Source: Costus lasius
Lineage: Eukaryota; Streptophyta; Magnoliopsida; Zingiberales; Costaceae
Direction: 5' to 3'
DNA length: 64,000 bases
NCBI GenBank assembly: GCA_027563935.2
Contig: CM050451.1
Coordinates: forward strand, 100,405,565-100,469,564
The translations under genes were made by a program, and so were the position numbers. The notes beneath the pieces are model-generated. The model had not been told where the DNA came from and did not search any database. It saw nothing but the letters and a program-made list of their open reading frames with translations. Shown piece after piece: positions 43,022 through 55,974 of the stretch. Position 1 is the first letter of the stretch. Every line of letters starts with the position of its first letter.

Positions 43022-45982
43022 TGTAAGATCCAAGGATCTTAAGTCCTGGTAAGCATTATTTTTGATTTAAATAAACTCGTTGGCTGTGATATTGTGTTCA
43101 TGATTTAAATAAAATTATTGACTGTGATATTTTTCTATGTATTGGTTGTTAATAGTTAATTAACTAGAGATTTTTGGTTGATAAATTATAGTTAATTAAC
43201 TAGAGATTTTGGTTGTTAACTTATAGTTAATTAAATTAGAGATTTTTGGATGTTAATGTTAATTAATTAACTAACTTATTGGATGTTAATTTTCAGTTAA
43301 TTAATTAGAGTTTATTGGTTAATTAATTAGACCTTATTGGTTAATTAACTAGCTTATTGGATATTAATTAAATCCTTATTGGATTTGCGTTTAAGTGAAT
43401 TCATTAAATGGATGTTAATTTAAATTCTTATTGGACTTTCACTTAAACTATGGGTTATTGGGTTAGATGGATATTAGATTTAAAATTTGAATTAGTTAGT
43501 TAAATGGATTAAACCCTTTTTGAATTAATTGGTTAATGGGTTAAAAATTAAAAACCGAAATGTTAAGTGGGAATTTTCGGCTAGGGTAGAGTTTTTGGCG
43601 AAATTGTTGGCTTGGAAGAAACCTTGGGCGACGGCTAGGAGGAAGAAGGCGATCTTGGTGTTCTTGGAATTATTGAGGTGATTTTCTTCATCTTCTTCCC
43701 TTGGCGAATTTCCTTTTGGTGAAGAAGCTTCCTTGGCGAGTTCTTGGAGATCCTTTGGGCGACATCAAGGCTTTAGACGATTTTTTGTGTGGAGGATTTT
43801 CGGTTTAAGAGGTGAGTGGGGTGTCTTAATTGATTTCTAGCAATTTGGTTGTGTTAATTGATGCATTAGATTGATTAGAAATTTTACCATGTTAAAAACC
43901 GAAAACTCAAGACTTCTCTTTGTTATAAATCGGAAGTTACAATGGTATAATTATCATGAAAACTCAAGACTCCTTGTTAGCTAAGGTTTTATTTAAGTTG
44001 GAAATTTTATCATGCTAAAAACCAAATTATGATGTATCTTCATGAAAACCGAAAATTTGTATAGGTGTATATCTCATGAAAACCGAAACTTGTAGCTTGA
44101 AATTTAAGGTATTTTTATAGGGAATTTTGGTAGCATTAAACCATTGAATTGGGAGTATGAAATTCTTGTTAACTAGGTATTTTATAGGGAATTTTGGTAA
44201 TATTAAATCATTGATTTTTGGTAGCATGAGAATCTTGTTTTAAATAGATATTATGTTTGAAACCGTGGGCTAGATGTGATGTTTTGTGAACCAGATTGTA
44301 AGAGCATGGATTTTAATCTTATGTTGATTTTTATGGATGCCCTAATAAATGCTAATAATATTATAAGAGTCATGTTTGTTTATTTATGACCATGAATCTT
44401 TGTTTGAGAAATTTGGGTGATAACTTAGCAAGGCTGCACTGAATTGATCAGCATGAAACCTAAGGACTACCCTACATTATGTGATTTTTTGAATGTTATG
44501 TGATTATGTGATTTTGAATATTATGCGGTTATGTGATTTTGAATATTATGTGGTTATGTGATTTCAAATATTATATGTTGTGATCATGGAATGGTTAGGA
44601 CTAAGGCTAAGTGTAACTGTGTGCTCAATGGGATAGTTGATATGTGATATGTTAAGGGTTGGATATTTCAGCCCTGTATTGTGATATGTGAAGGGGGTTG
44701 ATGTTCAGCCTGCCTGTTATGATTATTGTGATGGGGGTTGATGTTCAGCCTGCCCGATATGATTATTGTGATGACTATCCTAGAGTCTAGTTGACACTTA
44801 GGAGTCCACCTTTGTGATATAAGATATAAGATGTGTCTGTTGTCCAGTAGGAACCCTTTGGGAGAATGAGTTTTGACGCAAAGTGCCATGTCTTGGTCGG
44901 ACAGGGGGCCACCTCTTGATGTCATCACTCTTTTGTGTTATGGGGTGTCGTAGAGCAAAGTGCCACGTCATGACCTGGCGGGGGCCACCTGTTGAATCTA
45001 CACATCTTTTTGTGTTATGGGGTGTAGTAGAGCAAAGTGCCACGTCGTGACCTGGCGGGGGCCACCTCTTGATTCTATACACTGTCCATCTATATGTTGC
45101 ATGCAGGCTTCTCCCAGTGCTTAGGCCAAAGCCGGGTTAGACCATGATGGTCACTACTGAATATGCTGGACAACTAGGTTAACTAAGTGGTTAATGTGTA
45201 CAGTGGTTTAGAGTGTAGCTCTAGAACCTTAGTTACTCTATGGGGACAGTTGTGTGATGTCTTGGCAGTGTATACTTGATTGTTCATATGTGTTTTGTTC
45301 TTTAATTTTGTTATATGTTGATATGATAATCTGTTAAAGATTTTTAAAATAATCTGCCTGTATTTTTGAATGTATGCTATGGATGGTCGTTTGAGACTAT
45401 CCACTCACTGGGCTGTGTAGCTCACCCCTCAATGTTTTCAGGTGTAGAACAGGGGCGCACTGCATGAGTTAGCATGTTATACGGATATTGTGATTCTCCA
45501 TGCTGGTTGGATGTATAACTTTTGTGCTTAATTAACTGAGGCCGGATGTGGCCGAATTATATGAACTTGGGTTGCCAGTTGTGGCCAAACTATGTGTGAA
45601 CTTGTGTTGCCGGTTGTGGCGGTTTTGAAATTATGATTTTTGTGTCACCGCGGGCTTTGGCCTGGTTTCGGTGTTTGGTATCACTGTGAAACTTTATGGA
45701 ATCGACGTTGTGATTTTGTTTTGAATTTCAATTTGATGTGTATTTTTGCAATCGGTTTTGATATACATGTAACTTGCATATGTCTAGTGCAAGTATTGCG
45801 TGGTGGCAGGTACCTTTATGAATTGTGTTTCTTGGAGATTGTATGTATGGATTTTTGGAAATTTTCAGATCGTGTTTCTTGAACTCGGTTTTACCTAGCA
45901 TGTGAATCGATCTTGTATGACACATCCTGTTTCTTCTGTGATTTGTGTTGCTTGTTTGGGGTTAAGATAACGGGATATTACA
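43022..45982 (+). repeat. 5' LTR of T
   Basis: 2961 bp. AT-rich U3 with TTAATTAATTAGA repeats (43130-43400), ATTATGTGGTTATGTGATTT repeats (about 44470-44580) and the 77-bp triple repeat. Confidence 0.95.
44878..45075. repeat. Tandem repeat in Tekay LTR, three units of about 77 bp
   Basis: Units share AAAGTGCCACGTCGTGACC and GGGGGCCACCTCTTGA. Equivalent arrays are at about 52600-52797 (3' LTR) and 20717-20920 (solo C). Confidence 0.85.
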
Positions 45983-45985
45983 GAA

Positions 45986-45997
45986 TGGTATCAGAGG
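45986..45997 (+). other. Primer-binding site of T
   Basis: TGGTATCAGAGG, three bases after the LTR end. Confidence 0.9.
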
Positions 45998-46108
45998 AGT
46001 TGGCTAGCTAAAACTTAGTTTGGGGGAAAACATGTTTGTGTATTGCTAGACACCTGATAGGTTTATGTTTGTTTTCCTGACTATGGCATGTGTGTGTAGG
46101 AATTTAAG

Positions 46109-47104
46109 ATGGTGCGAACCAGAGGAAATGCTAGTGGCGAGGATGAGCAGCCTTCGAATCTCTCGAGAATTATTGAGGCTCTGACTGGCATGGTACAGCA
46201 ACAAGGTGCCATGATAGAGAGGCAAGCTCAGATGCTGCAGCAACAACAGACTCAGCATTAAGAGGCACAACAGCAGCTTTTGTAGTAGCTGACTCAAGAG
46301 AGACCCCAGACTACTACTCGAGCGGTGGGGGATGACTCTCAGGAGGGCGCTCACAGGCGCTATGCCTCACTTGTGAGTGAATTCCAGAAACTGGGTCCCA
46401 GCTCTTTTTATGGGGGCTCAGAATCCAGTACTGCCGAGAACTGGTAGTTGTGCTTGGAAAAGATTTTCCAAGTCATGCGGTGCTCGGACGAAGACAAGTT
46501 ATGTCTGACCACCTATATGATGCGTGGTGACGCAGATGAGTGGTGGAAGGGCGTGGTGAGACTTGCTGAGGAAAAACATGAGACAGTAGATTGGCCCTAT
46601 TTCTTGTCTCAATTTAATGAGAAGTACTTCCCTGATAGCTTGGTGGAGGACCGAGAGGTGGCATTTATTCACCTGGAGCAGGGTGATATGACAGTAGACC
46701 AGTATGAATTGCAGTTCACTAAGTTGGGAAAGTATGCCCCTCACCTGATAAACACTGAAAAGAGAAGGGCTACTAAGTTTCTTAGAGGTCTCAGATGGGA
46801 CATTCGGGAGCAGGTTGGTGCTCAGCATTTGGAGACTTATGTTGAGACTGTTGGGCGAGCACGCACCATTGAGAGATACATATCTGAGAGGAGTTCTCAT
46901 GTTGCCGTGACCGTGGTTCCTGCAGCTGAGACGGCAGCTCCTCAGTATGGCATTGGCAGCAAGGGTAAGAAGTACCCCAAGCATAAGGATTACAAGAAGA
47001 GCAGGTATAAGCCTTACTCTTACAAGGCACCGCAGCAGTCCAGGGATGCACCGCAAGCAGTTCAGGGATGTCAGAGATGTAAAGAACAGTATCACAGAGG
47101 ATAG
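46109..47104 (+). pseudogene. gag: Tekay T gag with four in-frame stops
   Basis: Begins MVRTRGNASGEDE at 46109. The frame is interrupted by TAA at 46259, TAG at 46283, TAG at 46286 and TAG at 46445, then stays open to 47104. The open part contains the Ty3 Gag core (WWKGVVRLAEE, FNEKYFPDSLVEDREV, FLRGLRWDIREQ). The doubled TAG stands in a Gln-rich run, so it most likely came from CAG CAG; the TAG at 46445 follows Trp. All four fit C-to-T or G-to-A change. Near the end it overlaps the pol frame (+1), and the zinc knuckles are read in the pol frame, so a frameshift lies around 47000-47100. Confidence 0.85.
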
Positions 47105-50100
47105 GACTTGTAATTATTGTGGGATCAAGGGACATCTGGTGAAGGATTGTTATAAGAAGAATGGTGTATGCTTCAGATGTAAGAAACCAGGGCACATGGT
47201 CAAAGACTGCAAAGAGCCTGAGATACAGAATAGAGGCGCAGAAAAGCCTACAGTCCAGACACGAGTTTATGCTGTGGCTGAGAAGGACACACGAGCTTCC
47301 CGATCCGTCGTGGAAGGTACCTTATTTGTATTTGATCAGTTAGCTCGTATCTTATTTGACCCTGGTGCAAATCTGTCTTTTGTATCTGTTAGATTTGCTG
47401 CATGTTTACCTGTTGTACCTAAGATGCTAGATTATGTTGTGTCTGTCAGTACTCCCTTAGGAAAGTCATTATCTACAGATACTGTTTGTGCTAATTGTGT
47501 AGTGCATGTAGAGGGTTATGAGTTTCTGGTAGATCTAATCCTCTTAGACATGCAAGATTATGATGTCATCTTAGGAATGGATTGGTTGTCTTCACATCAT
47601 GCCACTGTGGATTGCTTTGAGAAAGTAATCACTTTAAATCTGCTAGATGGGAATCGGATTTTTGTGAGAGGTCTAGTGTCAGACCAAGGACCACATGTAA
47701 TATCTTTTCTGCAGGCCAGAAAGTTACTTGTTAGTGGGTGTAAGGGTTACCTTGCGCATGTTAAGGTGCAGGATGATTCTACTTCTGATTTGACTCAGAT
47801 GGCGGTAGTGAAAGAGTTTCCTGATGTGTTCTCTGAGGAATTTTCAGGCTTGCCACCAATTAGAGAAGTGGAGTTTGGCATTGAGTTGGCGCCAGGTACG
47901 GCACCTATCTCCAGAGCTCCTTATCGCATGGCTACCTCAGAGCTGGCTGAGCTTAAGAAACAACTGGAGGAATTGCTAGAGAAAGGGTACATTCGGCCTA
48001 GTGCTTCTCCCTGGGGAGCGCCAGTGCTGTTTGTAAAGAAGAAAGATGGAACCCTGAGGATGTGTATAGACTACAGGCAACTGAACCAAGTGACTATCAA
48101 GAATAAGTATCCTCTTCCCAGAATTGATGATCTGTTTGATCAATTACAGGGAGCTATAGTGTTCTCTAAGATTGATCTGAGATCAGGGTATTATCAGCTT
48201 AGGGTCAAGGATGAGGATATATTTAAGACTGCTTTCAGGACCAGGTATGGGCATTTTGAATTTTTAGTTATGCCTTTTGGACTGACGAATGCACCTGCTG
48301 TCTTCATGGATTTGATGAACAGGGTATTCCATGAATTGCTTGACTCTTGTGTGGTAGTCTTTATAGACAATATTTTGGTATACTCACGGACTACTTCAGA
48401 TCATGTCAGTGACTTGCGCAGAGTGCTGGAGGTTCTGAGGAAGAACCGATTATATGCCAAGGCTAGTAAGTGTGAGTTCTGGCTAGAGAAGATCAGTTTC
48501 CTTGGGCATGTGATTTCTGGTCAAGGGGTGTCGGTGGATCCAGTTAAAGTGCAAGCCATTCTTAATTGGGGAAGACCGACTAGCGCTACTGAGATCAGAA
48601 GTTTCTTGGGTTTAGCAGGTTACTACCGGAGATTTGTTGAGGGATTCTCCAAGCTGGCGGGTCCTTTAACTAAATTAACCAGAAAGGAGGCTAAGTTTAT
48701 TTGGGATGACAAGTGTGAAGAGAGCTTTCAGGAGCTGAAGAGGAGGTTGACTAGTACACCGATCCTCATTATTCCTAGTGATGGGGAAAGGTTTACTGTC
48801 TATACAGATGCTTCAGGCAAGGGGTTGGGTTGTGTCTTGATGCAGAAGGGTTCTGTAGTAGCCTATGCATCGAGACAACTGAAGGAGTATGAATTGAACT
48901 ACCCTACTCATGATTTAGAGTTGGCGGCCGTAGTCTTTGCTTTGAAGATATGGCGCCACTATTTACTGGGTCAGGAGTTCGATCTGTTCACTGATCACCA
49001 GAGTCTCAAGTATATCTTCACTCAGAAGGAGTTGAACATGAGACAGAGAAGATGGATGGAGTTGATCAAAGACTATGACTTCTCCATTCAGTATCAGGCT
49101 GGAAAGGCCAATGTGGTGGCTGATGCACTGAGCAGACATCCAGTTACTTCAGTAGCGGCACTACGAGTCAGTGAGTGGCGGTTACTGCAGGAGTTCAGCG
49201 ATCTCAGGATCAGTGTTTCTCCTAGAGTTCAGTCGGGTTATGTGGCCTTTCTCAGAGTACAGTCTGCTTTGTTGCAGAAGATCAGAGATCAGCAGTCTGT
49301 CGATCCGAGATTAGTTCAGATCAGGGATAGTTTGGTTGATGGAGCAGTTCAGGATTTTAGCTTGTCTGAAGATGGTATTCTTCGGTTTCGTGGAAGGGTA
49401 TGTGTCCCTGAGGAACCGAGCTTGAGGAAAGAAATATTGGAGGACAGCCATAACTCCAAATATTCTCTACATCCTAGCGTGACTAAGATGTATCAGGACC
49501 TCAAGAAAAATTTTTGGTGGCCGGGTATGAAGAAAGAGGTAATCAATTTTGTCTCTAAGTGTTTAACTTGTCAGACTGTAAAGGCTGAACACCAGAAGCC
49601 TGGTGGTTTGTTGCAGCCCCTTCCTAGTCCTGAGTGGAAGTGGGAATGCATCAGTATGGATTTTGTGTGTGGTTTGCCTAGAACCAGATTGGGTCATGAT
49701 GCTATTTGGGTGATCATTGATAGACTCACTAAATCAGCCCATTTTCTCCCGATCAAGATGACTTATCCTTTAGAGAGGCTGGCTAGATTATACATTGATG
49801 AGATAGTCAGACTGCATGGAGTGCCTGTTGATATTGTGTCTGATAGGGACTCTCGGTTTTTGTCCAGATTTTGGAAGAGCTTACAGGAGGGTTTGGGTAC
49901 TAAGTTGAGTTTTAGTACAGCATACCATCCTCAGTCTGATGGCCAGACGGAGCGTACTATACAGACTCTAGAAGACTTGTTGAGAGCTTATGTGGTTGAT
50001 TGGAGTTCTGAGTGGAACCGGGATCTATCTTTGATAGAGTTCACTTATAATAATAGTTTCCACTCCAGTATTCAGATGGCTCCTTATGAAGCTTTGTATG

Positions 50101-50714
50101 GGAGAAGGTGTAGGACTCCCTTGTGTTGGGAGGAAACTGGTGACAGAATGATTTTGAGATCTGATGCAGTACAGGAGACTACTGATAAGGTCAGAGAGAT
50201 TCAGGATAAATTGAAGATTGCTCGGGACAGACAGAAGAGTTATGCTGATGACCGTCGTCGTTCCCTGGAGTTTATGGTAGGGGATCATGTTTTCTTAAAG
50301 GTATCACCTACTAAGGGTGTTATGAGGTTTGGCAAAAAGGGCAAATTGAGCCCTAGGTTTGTAGGCCCTTTTGACATTATTGAGAGAATTGGTCCAGTGG
50401 CTTACCGGTTAGCTTTACCTCCTGCTATGGATCATGTGCATAATGTGTTCCATGTTTCTGTTTTGAGGAAATATCATCCTGATCCATCTCATGTATTGGA
50501 ATTGGAACCTCTTCAGATTCAGAGTGATTTGACTTTTGAGGAAAGACCTCTCCGGATTGTGGATAGAAAGGATAAAGTTCTGAGAAACAAGACTATACCT
50601 TTGGTAAAGGTTATCTGGGGAAATCAGTCGGTTGAGGAGGCAACTTGGGAGACTGAAGCTGATATGAGGAAGTTTTATGCTTATCTTTTTGATGATATGG
50701 ATGCTGAGCTTTAG
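46947..50714 (+). CDS. pol: Tekay T Pol (protease, RT, RNase H, integrase, chromodomain), RT active site altered
   Basis: 1255-residue open frame; the meaningful part starts about residue 45. Two CCHC knuckles at 55-68 ([14 protein letters not shown]) and 75-88 ([14 protein letters not shown]). Protease has D138-P-G-A in place of DSGA. RT has [17 protein letters not shown] and the catalytic box FIDN at 472-475, where the second Asp is Asn (codon 48369-48371). RNase H has [10 protein letters not shown] and FTDHQSLKY. Integrase has a zinc region from H842 (CLTCQ) and a catalytic core with [15 protein letters not shown] and SDGQTERT. The chromodomain-type tail is [13 protein letters not shown] ... 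EEATWETE. No internal stop, but the D-to-N change should abolish polymerase activity. Confidence 0.9.
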   Translation: MALAARVRSTPSIRITRRAGISLTLTRHRSSPGMHRKQFRDVRDVKNSITEDRTCNYCGIKGHLVKDCYKKNGVCFRCKKPGHMVKDCKEPEIQNRGAEKPTVQTRVYAVAEKDTRASRSVVEGTLFVFDQLARILFDPGANLSFVSVRFAACLPVVPKMLDYVVSVSTPLGKSLSTDTVCANCVVHVEGYEFLVDLILLDMQDYDVILGMDWLSSHHATVDCFEKVITLNLLDGNRIFVRGLVSDQGPHVISFLQARKLLVSGCKGYLAHVKVQDDSTSDLTQMAVVKEFPDVFSEEFSGLPPIREVEFGIELAPGTAPISRAPYRMATSELAELKKQLEELLEKGYIRPSASPWGAPVLFVKKKDGTLRMCIDYRQLNQVTIKNKYPLPRIDDLFDQLQGAIVFSKIDLRSGYYQLRVKDEDIFKTAFRTRYGHFEFLVMPFGLTNAPAVFMDLMNRVFHELLDSCVVVFIDNILVYSRTTSDHVSDLRRVLEVLRKNRLYAKASKCEFWLEKISFLGHVISGQGVSVDPVKVQAILNWGRPTSATEIRSFLGLAGYYRRFVEGFSKLAGPLTKLTRKEAKFIWDDKCEESFQELKRRLTSTPILIIPSDGERFTVYTDASGKGLGCVLMQKGSVVAYASRQLKEYELNYPTHDLELAAVVFALKIWRHYLLGQEFDLFTDHQSLKYIFTQKELNMRQRRWMELIKDYDFSIQYQAGKANVVADALSRHPVTSVAALRVSEWRLLQEFSDLRISVSPRVQSGYVAFLRVQSALLQKIRDQQSVDPRLVQIRDSLVDGAVQDFSLSEDGILRFRGRVCVPEEPSLRKEILEDSHNSKYSLHPSVTKMYQDLKKNFWWPGMKKEVINFVSKCLTCQTVKAEHQKPGGLLQPLPSPEWKWECISMDFVCGLPRTRLGHDAIWVIIDRLTKSAHFLPIKMTYPLERLARLYIDEIVRLHGVPVDIVSDRDSRFLSRFWKSLQEGLGTKLSFSTAYHPQSDGQTERTIQTLEDLLRAYVVDWSSEWNRDLSLIEFTYNNSFHSSIQMAPYEALYGRRCRTPLCWEETGDRMILRSDAVQETTDKVREIQDKLKIARDRQKSYADDRRRSLEFMVGDHVFLKVSPTKGVMRFGKKGKLSPRFVGPFDIIERIGPVAYRLALPPAMDHVHNVFHVSVLRKYHPDPSHVLELEPLQIQSDLTFEERPLRIVDRKDKVLRNKTIPLVKVIWGNQSVEEATWETEADMRKFYAYLFDDMDAEL

Positions 50715-50730
50715 AGGACTAAAGCTTTAT

Positions 50731-50743
50731 AAGGAGGGAGGGA
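50731..50743 (+). other. Polypurine tract of T
   Basis: AAGGAGGGAGGGA immediately before the 3' LTR. Confidence 0.9.
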
Positions 50744-53704
50744 TGTAAGATCCAAGGATCTTAAGTCCTGGTAAGCATTATTTTTGATTTAAATAAACTC
50801 GTTGGCTGTGATATTGTGTTCATGATTTAAATAAAATTATTGACTGTGATATTTTTCTATGTATTGGTTGTTAATAGTTAATTAACTAGAGATTTTTGGT
50901 TGATAAATTATAGTTAATTAACTAGAGATTTTGGTTGTTAACTTATAGTTAATTAAATTAGAGATTTTTGGATGTTAATGTTAATTAATTAACTAACTTA
51001 TTGGATGTTAATTTTTAGTTAATTAATTAGAGTTTATTGGTTAATTAATTAGACCTTATTGGTTAATTAACTAGCTTATTGGATATTAATTAAATCCTTA
51101 TTGGATTTGCGTTTAAGTGAATTCATTAAATGGATGTTAATTTAAATTCTTATTGGACTTTCACTTAAACTATGGGTTATTGGGTTAGATGGATATTAGA
51201 TTTAAAATTCGAATTAGTTAGTTAAATGGATTAAACCCTATTTGAATTAATTGGTTAATGGGTTAAAAATTAAAAACCGAAATGTTAAGTGGGAATTTTC
51301 GGCTAGGGTAGAGTTTTTGGCGAAATTGTTGGCTTGGAAGAAACCTTGGGCGACGGCTAGGAGGAAGAAGGCGATCTTGGTGTTCTTGGAATTATTGAGG
51401 TGATTTTCTTCATCTTCTTCCCTTGGCGAATTTCCTTGAGGTGAAGAAGCTTCCTTGGCGAGTTCTTGGAGATCCTTTGGGCGACATCAAGGCTTTAGAC
51501 GATTTTTTGTGTGGAGGATTTTCGGTTTAAGAGGTGAGTGGGGTGTCTTAATTGATTTCTAGCAATTTGGTTGTGTTAATTGATGCATTAGATTGATTAG
51601 AAATTTTACCATGTTAAAAACCGAAAACTCAAGACTTCTCTTTGTTATAAACCGGAAGTTACAATGGTATAATTATCATGAAAACTCAAGACTCCTTGTT
51701 AACTAAGGTTTTATTTAAGTTGGAAATTTTATCATGCTAAAAACCAAATTATGATGTATCTTCATGAAAACCGAAAATTTGTATCGGTGTATATCTCATG
51801 AAAACCGAAACTTGTAGCTTGAAATTTAAGGTATTTTTATAGGGAATTTTGGTAGCATTAAACCATTGAATTGGGAGTATGAAATTCTTGTTAACTAGGT
51901 ATTTTATAGGGAATTTTGGTAATATTAAATCATTGATTTTTGGTAGCATGAGAATCTTGTTTTAAATAGATATTATGTTTGAAACCGTGGGCTAGATGTG
52001 ATGTTTTGTGAACCAGATTGTAAGAGCATGGATTTTAATCTTATGTTGATTTTTATGGATGCCCTAATAAATGCTAATAATATTATAAGAGTCATGTTTG
52101 TTTATTTATGACCATGAATCTTTGTTTGAGAAATTTGGGTGATAACTTAGCAAGGCTGCACTGAATTGATCAGCATGAAACCTAAGGACTACCCTACATT
52201 ATGTGATTTTTTGAATGTTATGTGATTATGTGATTTTGAATATTATGCGGTTATGTGATTTTGAATATTATGTGGTTATGTGATTTCAAATATTATATGT
52301 TGTGATCATGGAATGGTTAGGACTAAGGCTAAGTGTAACTGTGTGCTCAATGGGATAGTTGATATGTGATATGTTAAGGGTTGGATATTTCAGCCCTGTA
52401 TTGTGATATGTGAAGGGGGTTGATGTTCAGCTTGCCTGTTATGATTATTGTGATGGGGGTTGATGTTCAGCCTGCCCGATATGATTATTGTGATGACTAT
52501 CCTAGAGTCTAGTTGACACTTAGGAGTCCACCTTTGTGATATAAGATATAAGATGTGTCTGTTGTCCAGTAGGAACCCTTTGGGAGAATGAGTTTTGACG
52601 CAAAGTGCCATGTCTTGGTCGGACAGGGGGCCACCTCTTGATGTCATCACTCTTTTGTGTTATGGGGTGTCGTAGAGCAAAGTGCCACGTCATGATCTGG
52701 CGGGGGCCACCTGTTGAATCTACACATCTTTTTGTGTTATGGGGTGTAGTAGAGCAAAGTGCCACGTCGTGACCTGGCGGGGGCCACCTCTTGATTCTAT
52801 ACACTGTCCATCTATATGTTGCATGCAGGCTTCTCCCAGTGCTTAGGCCAAAGCCGGGTTAGACCATGATGGTCACTACTGAATATGCTGGACAACTAGG
52901 TTAACTAAGTGGTTAATGTGTACAGTGGTTTAGAGTGTAGCTCTAGAACCTTAGTTACTCTATGGGGACAGTTATGTGATGTCTTGGCAGTGTATACTTG
53001 ATTGTTCATATGTGTTTTGTTCTTTAATTTTGTTATATGTTGATATGATAATCTGTTAAAGATTTTTAAAATAATCTGCCTGTATTTTTGAATGTATGCT
53101 ATGGATGGTCGTTTGAGACTATCCACTCACTGGGCTGTGTAGCTCACCCCTCAATGTTTTCAGGTGTAGAACAGGGGCGCACTGCATGAGTTAGCATGTT
53201 ATACGGATATTGTGATTCTCCATGTTGGTTGGATGTATAACTTTTGTGCTTAATTAACTGAGGCCGGATGTGGCCGAATTATATGAACTTGGGTTGCCAG
53301 TTGTGGCCAAACTATGTGTGAACTTGTGTTGCCGGTTGTGGCGGTTTTGATATTATGATTTTTGTGTCACCGCGGGCTTTGGCCTGGTTTCGGTGTTTGG
53401 TATCACTGTGAAACTTTATGGAATCGACGTTGTGATTTTGTTTTGAATTTCAATTTGATGTGTATTTTTGCAATCGGTTTTGATATACATGTAACTTGCA
53501 TATGTCTAGTGCAAGTATTGCGTGGTGGCAGGTACCTTTATGAATTGTGTTTCTTGGAGATTGTATGTATGGATTTTTGGAAATTTTCAGATCGTGTTTC
53601 TTGAACTCGGTTTTACCTAGCATGTGAATCGATCTTGTATGACACATCCTGTTTCTTCTGTGATTTGTGTTGCTTGTTTGGGGTTAAGATAACGGGATGT
53701 TACA
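50744..53704 (+). repeat. 3' LTR of T
   Basis: 2961 bp, identical in length to the 5' LTR with about 14 substitutions (for example 51443-51444 GA for TT). Confidence 0.95.
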
Positions 53705-53709
53705 CATGT
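53705..53709 (+). repeat. Target-site duplication of T (right)
   Basis: CATGT. Confidence 0.9.
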
Positions 53710-55150
53710 TGTCATGTCTGTAGCAACAATAATTTCTAGTTCATAACATTAACAAGAAACAAGCATCTAAAATCTAAGGATAAGAACACACCCAATCTCT
53801 TGCGATGGGTTCTTATTATAAATTATAGGGTTTCAAGTTCTATGATATCATCTTCTCAGTCCATAGCATAGAACTCCAAAACATGTTAGTGCATGATGCT
53901 AAAAACGATTAAAGACATAAATCACTTGAGTAAAATAACCATAGCAAAGATATATTTATGTATGAAAAGTTATTTAGTCATTGAAATATCAAGAGAATAA
54001 CACCCCATGTCCCTAGAGGAAATTAAGCTAGCATGATGGAAGATTCACAGCAAAACATAGTTTTTGAATGATTAGAGGCAGTAAAGAAGGAGTAAGAATT
54101 ACAAAACAGGGCTGCAACAGAATTTGCAACCTGAAATTGCTTTCACAATAGCGATGAACAGTGTCGCGAGTGTATTTTTTGATGATTTCTCCCTCGATCA
54201 GCTTCCTTTCAGTCTGAAACTCCAGTGGCGTGTTCTTCTTCCTTAGGTCTAGCTTCCTTCCAAAAATCAAGGCCGAAGATGATCGGAGTAGTGAATGGCG
54301 GCGAACCCTAGCGCGGCGGCGAATTCTCCAAATTCTCTTTCGATCATGGATGAAAATTGGTCCTTTTCCTTCGCAACTCTTCATCTTCTTATCCTGAATC
54401 TTCCCCTTTTTTCGGATCTTCAATTGGTGCCCTAAGTTTTGAGAAATCACGTTTTTAATTTTGCGGTCGAAAACTCAGAGTTCTGGGCTTCAAAATACGG
54501 TACCGTAATCTGACCACGGTAGTGCCGTATTTCCTTTCTGCAAGATCCGGGCAAAAATACGGTACCGTGACAATGTTGTCTGAATATACGGCAATGCCGT
54601 ATTCCTGCCGAAACTTTCTGGTCAAAATTGTTGAGTAATATGGCGCCGTGTAAGATCATACGGTAGTGCCGTATTTCTGCTGAAACCTTCTGGTTGAAAA
54701 CGTTGAGTAATACGGCACCGTGCGATTTCATACGACAGTGCCATATTCTTGTCGAAACTCTCTAGTTGAAAACGCCAAATAATATGGTGGCGTGCAGTTT
54801 CATACGGCAGTGCCGTATTTCACCCAAAACGTCCCGTCCCCTGTGAAATACGGTACCGTGACGGTTTTGTTCCAAAATACGGCAGTGCCATATTTTTGCT
54901 AGAAGAACCCTTTTGAGTTGAAATTTTATGGGTAGACTCCTCTTCATGGTTAGAACTCTTTCATGCATTAAGATTGCTCAAAAATCGATGATAATGATTC
55001 CTTTTTACCTGAAATTGATCAAAAACTGAAGACGGTGTAGATTCCGAAGTATATGATAAAAAAGGTATAAAAACAAAGCAAAAGAGTAAGATCATGGCTC
55101 AAAAGACTACTAAATAAGTATGAAAAACACTATGAAATTTAGAGTCATCA
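53710..55150 (-). repeat. Solo LTR E, right segment
   Basis: Continues E to its sense start TGATGACTCTAAATTTC at 55150, followed by GTAGG. Total LTR about 1941 bp. It contains an array of alternating palindromes (54494-54896). No coding frame; the two Cys/His-containing minus-strand frames at 54447-54731 and 54762-54968 are translations of that array. Confidence 0.75.
54494..54896. repeat. Array of alternating palindromes in LTR E
   Basis: Six tandem units of about 60-80 bp. Each has a type I palindrome ATACGGTACCGTG and a type II palindrome ATACGGCAGTGCCGTAT (perfect copy at 54802-54818). Twelve sites in all; some carry one or two changes. Spacers between the two types are 10-20 bp and less conserved. 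Confidence 0.85.
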
Positions 55151-55155
55151 GTAGG

Positions 55156-55974
55156 TTCCTCTGACGTTGGCAATGCTGACCTAAAGTCACCACAAGTAGT
55201 GAGTGGCACCTAGCAGTGCATCGCTGCTACCCAAGTCATCAGAATGGATATCGACATCGACATCCCCATCATCACAACTAGGTACAGATGCATTATAGTC
55301 TCTTTGCTAAACTGATATCCGATTGGACAAGTGTGTCACCACATGTTTTCATCCAATCACATGGTTATGCCTAAATCAGGTTCTCACCTGGGTATGGCCA
55401 TACACTTTCAGTCGTTGAACCATAGAGGAGCTCCATGGATATCAAGCTTCCCTCAGGAAGGGGCAAATCCTATGTCTGTCCATTGACCTTCTCATATGGG
55501 TCGTGACATGCTCAATGACAACTGTTATTACCTCCCAACTATGGCGAGGTGTTAGGTTGTATCAAAGCATGCCCCTAACCATATAGAATGGCCAATGACC
55601 TCAAGTCAAGGGATCAATGCATCTCCTATCACTTGTGAGGATAACTCATGACATCAAGTCATTGCCTCATAGCGGGTCGGTCCAGTATATACACCACTGA
55701 TATACCCATATGTCTGCGTTAGCACCTCGTGCCTAACCATCCCATATACCAGTCTCACAAGTACCAGAGCTTTCTCTTATCCACTCAGGTACATTGACTG
55801 TGGACAATCATTTGAGCACAGATCCAATCTGTCTCCAGGGACATTATCATATAAGTACATAATCGCAGATGTAAACAAACATAGATAATGACAATGCCAG
55901 AAAGATATATAAATATCAAAGTCAAGTAGTACAATAATGGACCAATACTACGTCCTAGGGCATATACACCAACA
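55156..55974 (-). repeat. 5' LTR of copia B3, outer segment
   Basis: Completes the B3 LTR (about 2031 bp) to TGTTGGTGTATATGCCC at 55974. Palindrome GTATGGCCATAC at 55392-55403. The flank is B4 pol; GTCAT at 55975-55979 is the presumed target duplication. Confidence 0.85.

Larger units (their letters stand above)
43022..53704 (+). mobile_element. Complete Tekay-type chromovirus T
   Basis: 10,683 bp: two 2961-bp LTRs (TGTAAGATCC...GTTACA), an initiator-Met PBS, a disabled gag, pol with protease-RT-RNase H-integrase-chromodomain order, a PPT, and the duplication CATGT. LTRs differ at about 14 positions by eye (0.5%). The C-terminal motif [20 protein letters not shown] is typical of Tekay/Del chromoviruses. 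It cannot be autonomous: gag has four stops and the RT active site is changed. Confidence 0.95.

Noticed and set aside
46947..47104. Programmed frameshift between gag and pol of T
   Set aside because: Gag already carries four stops, Tekay elements usually have one frame, and I see no convincing slippery site; mutation is simpler.
46499..47195. Minus-strand frames of 134-198 codons opposite T gag
   Set aside because: Antisense shadows of a decayed gag; no known domain.
54494..54896. CRISPR-like array
   Set aside because: Repeats are imperfect, alternate between two palindromes, have no uniform unique spacers, and sit in a plant LTR.
54447..54968. Minus-strand frames with repeated IRHCR/IRHYR
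   Set aside because: They are translations of the palindrome array, not a repeat protein.
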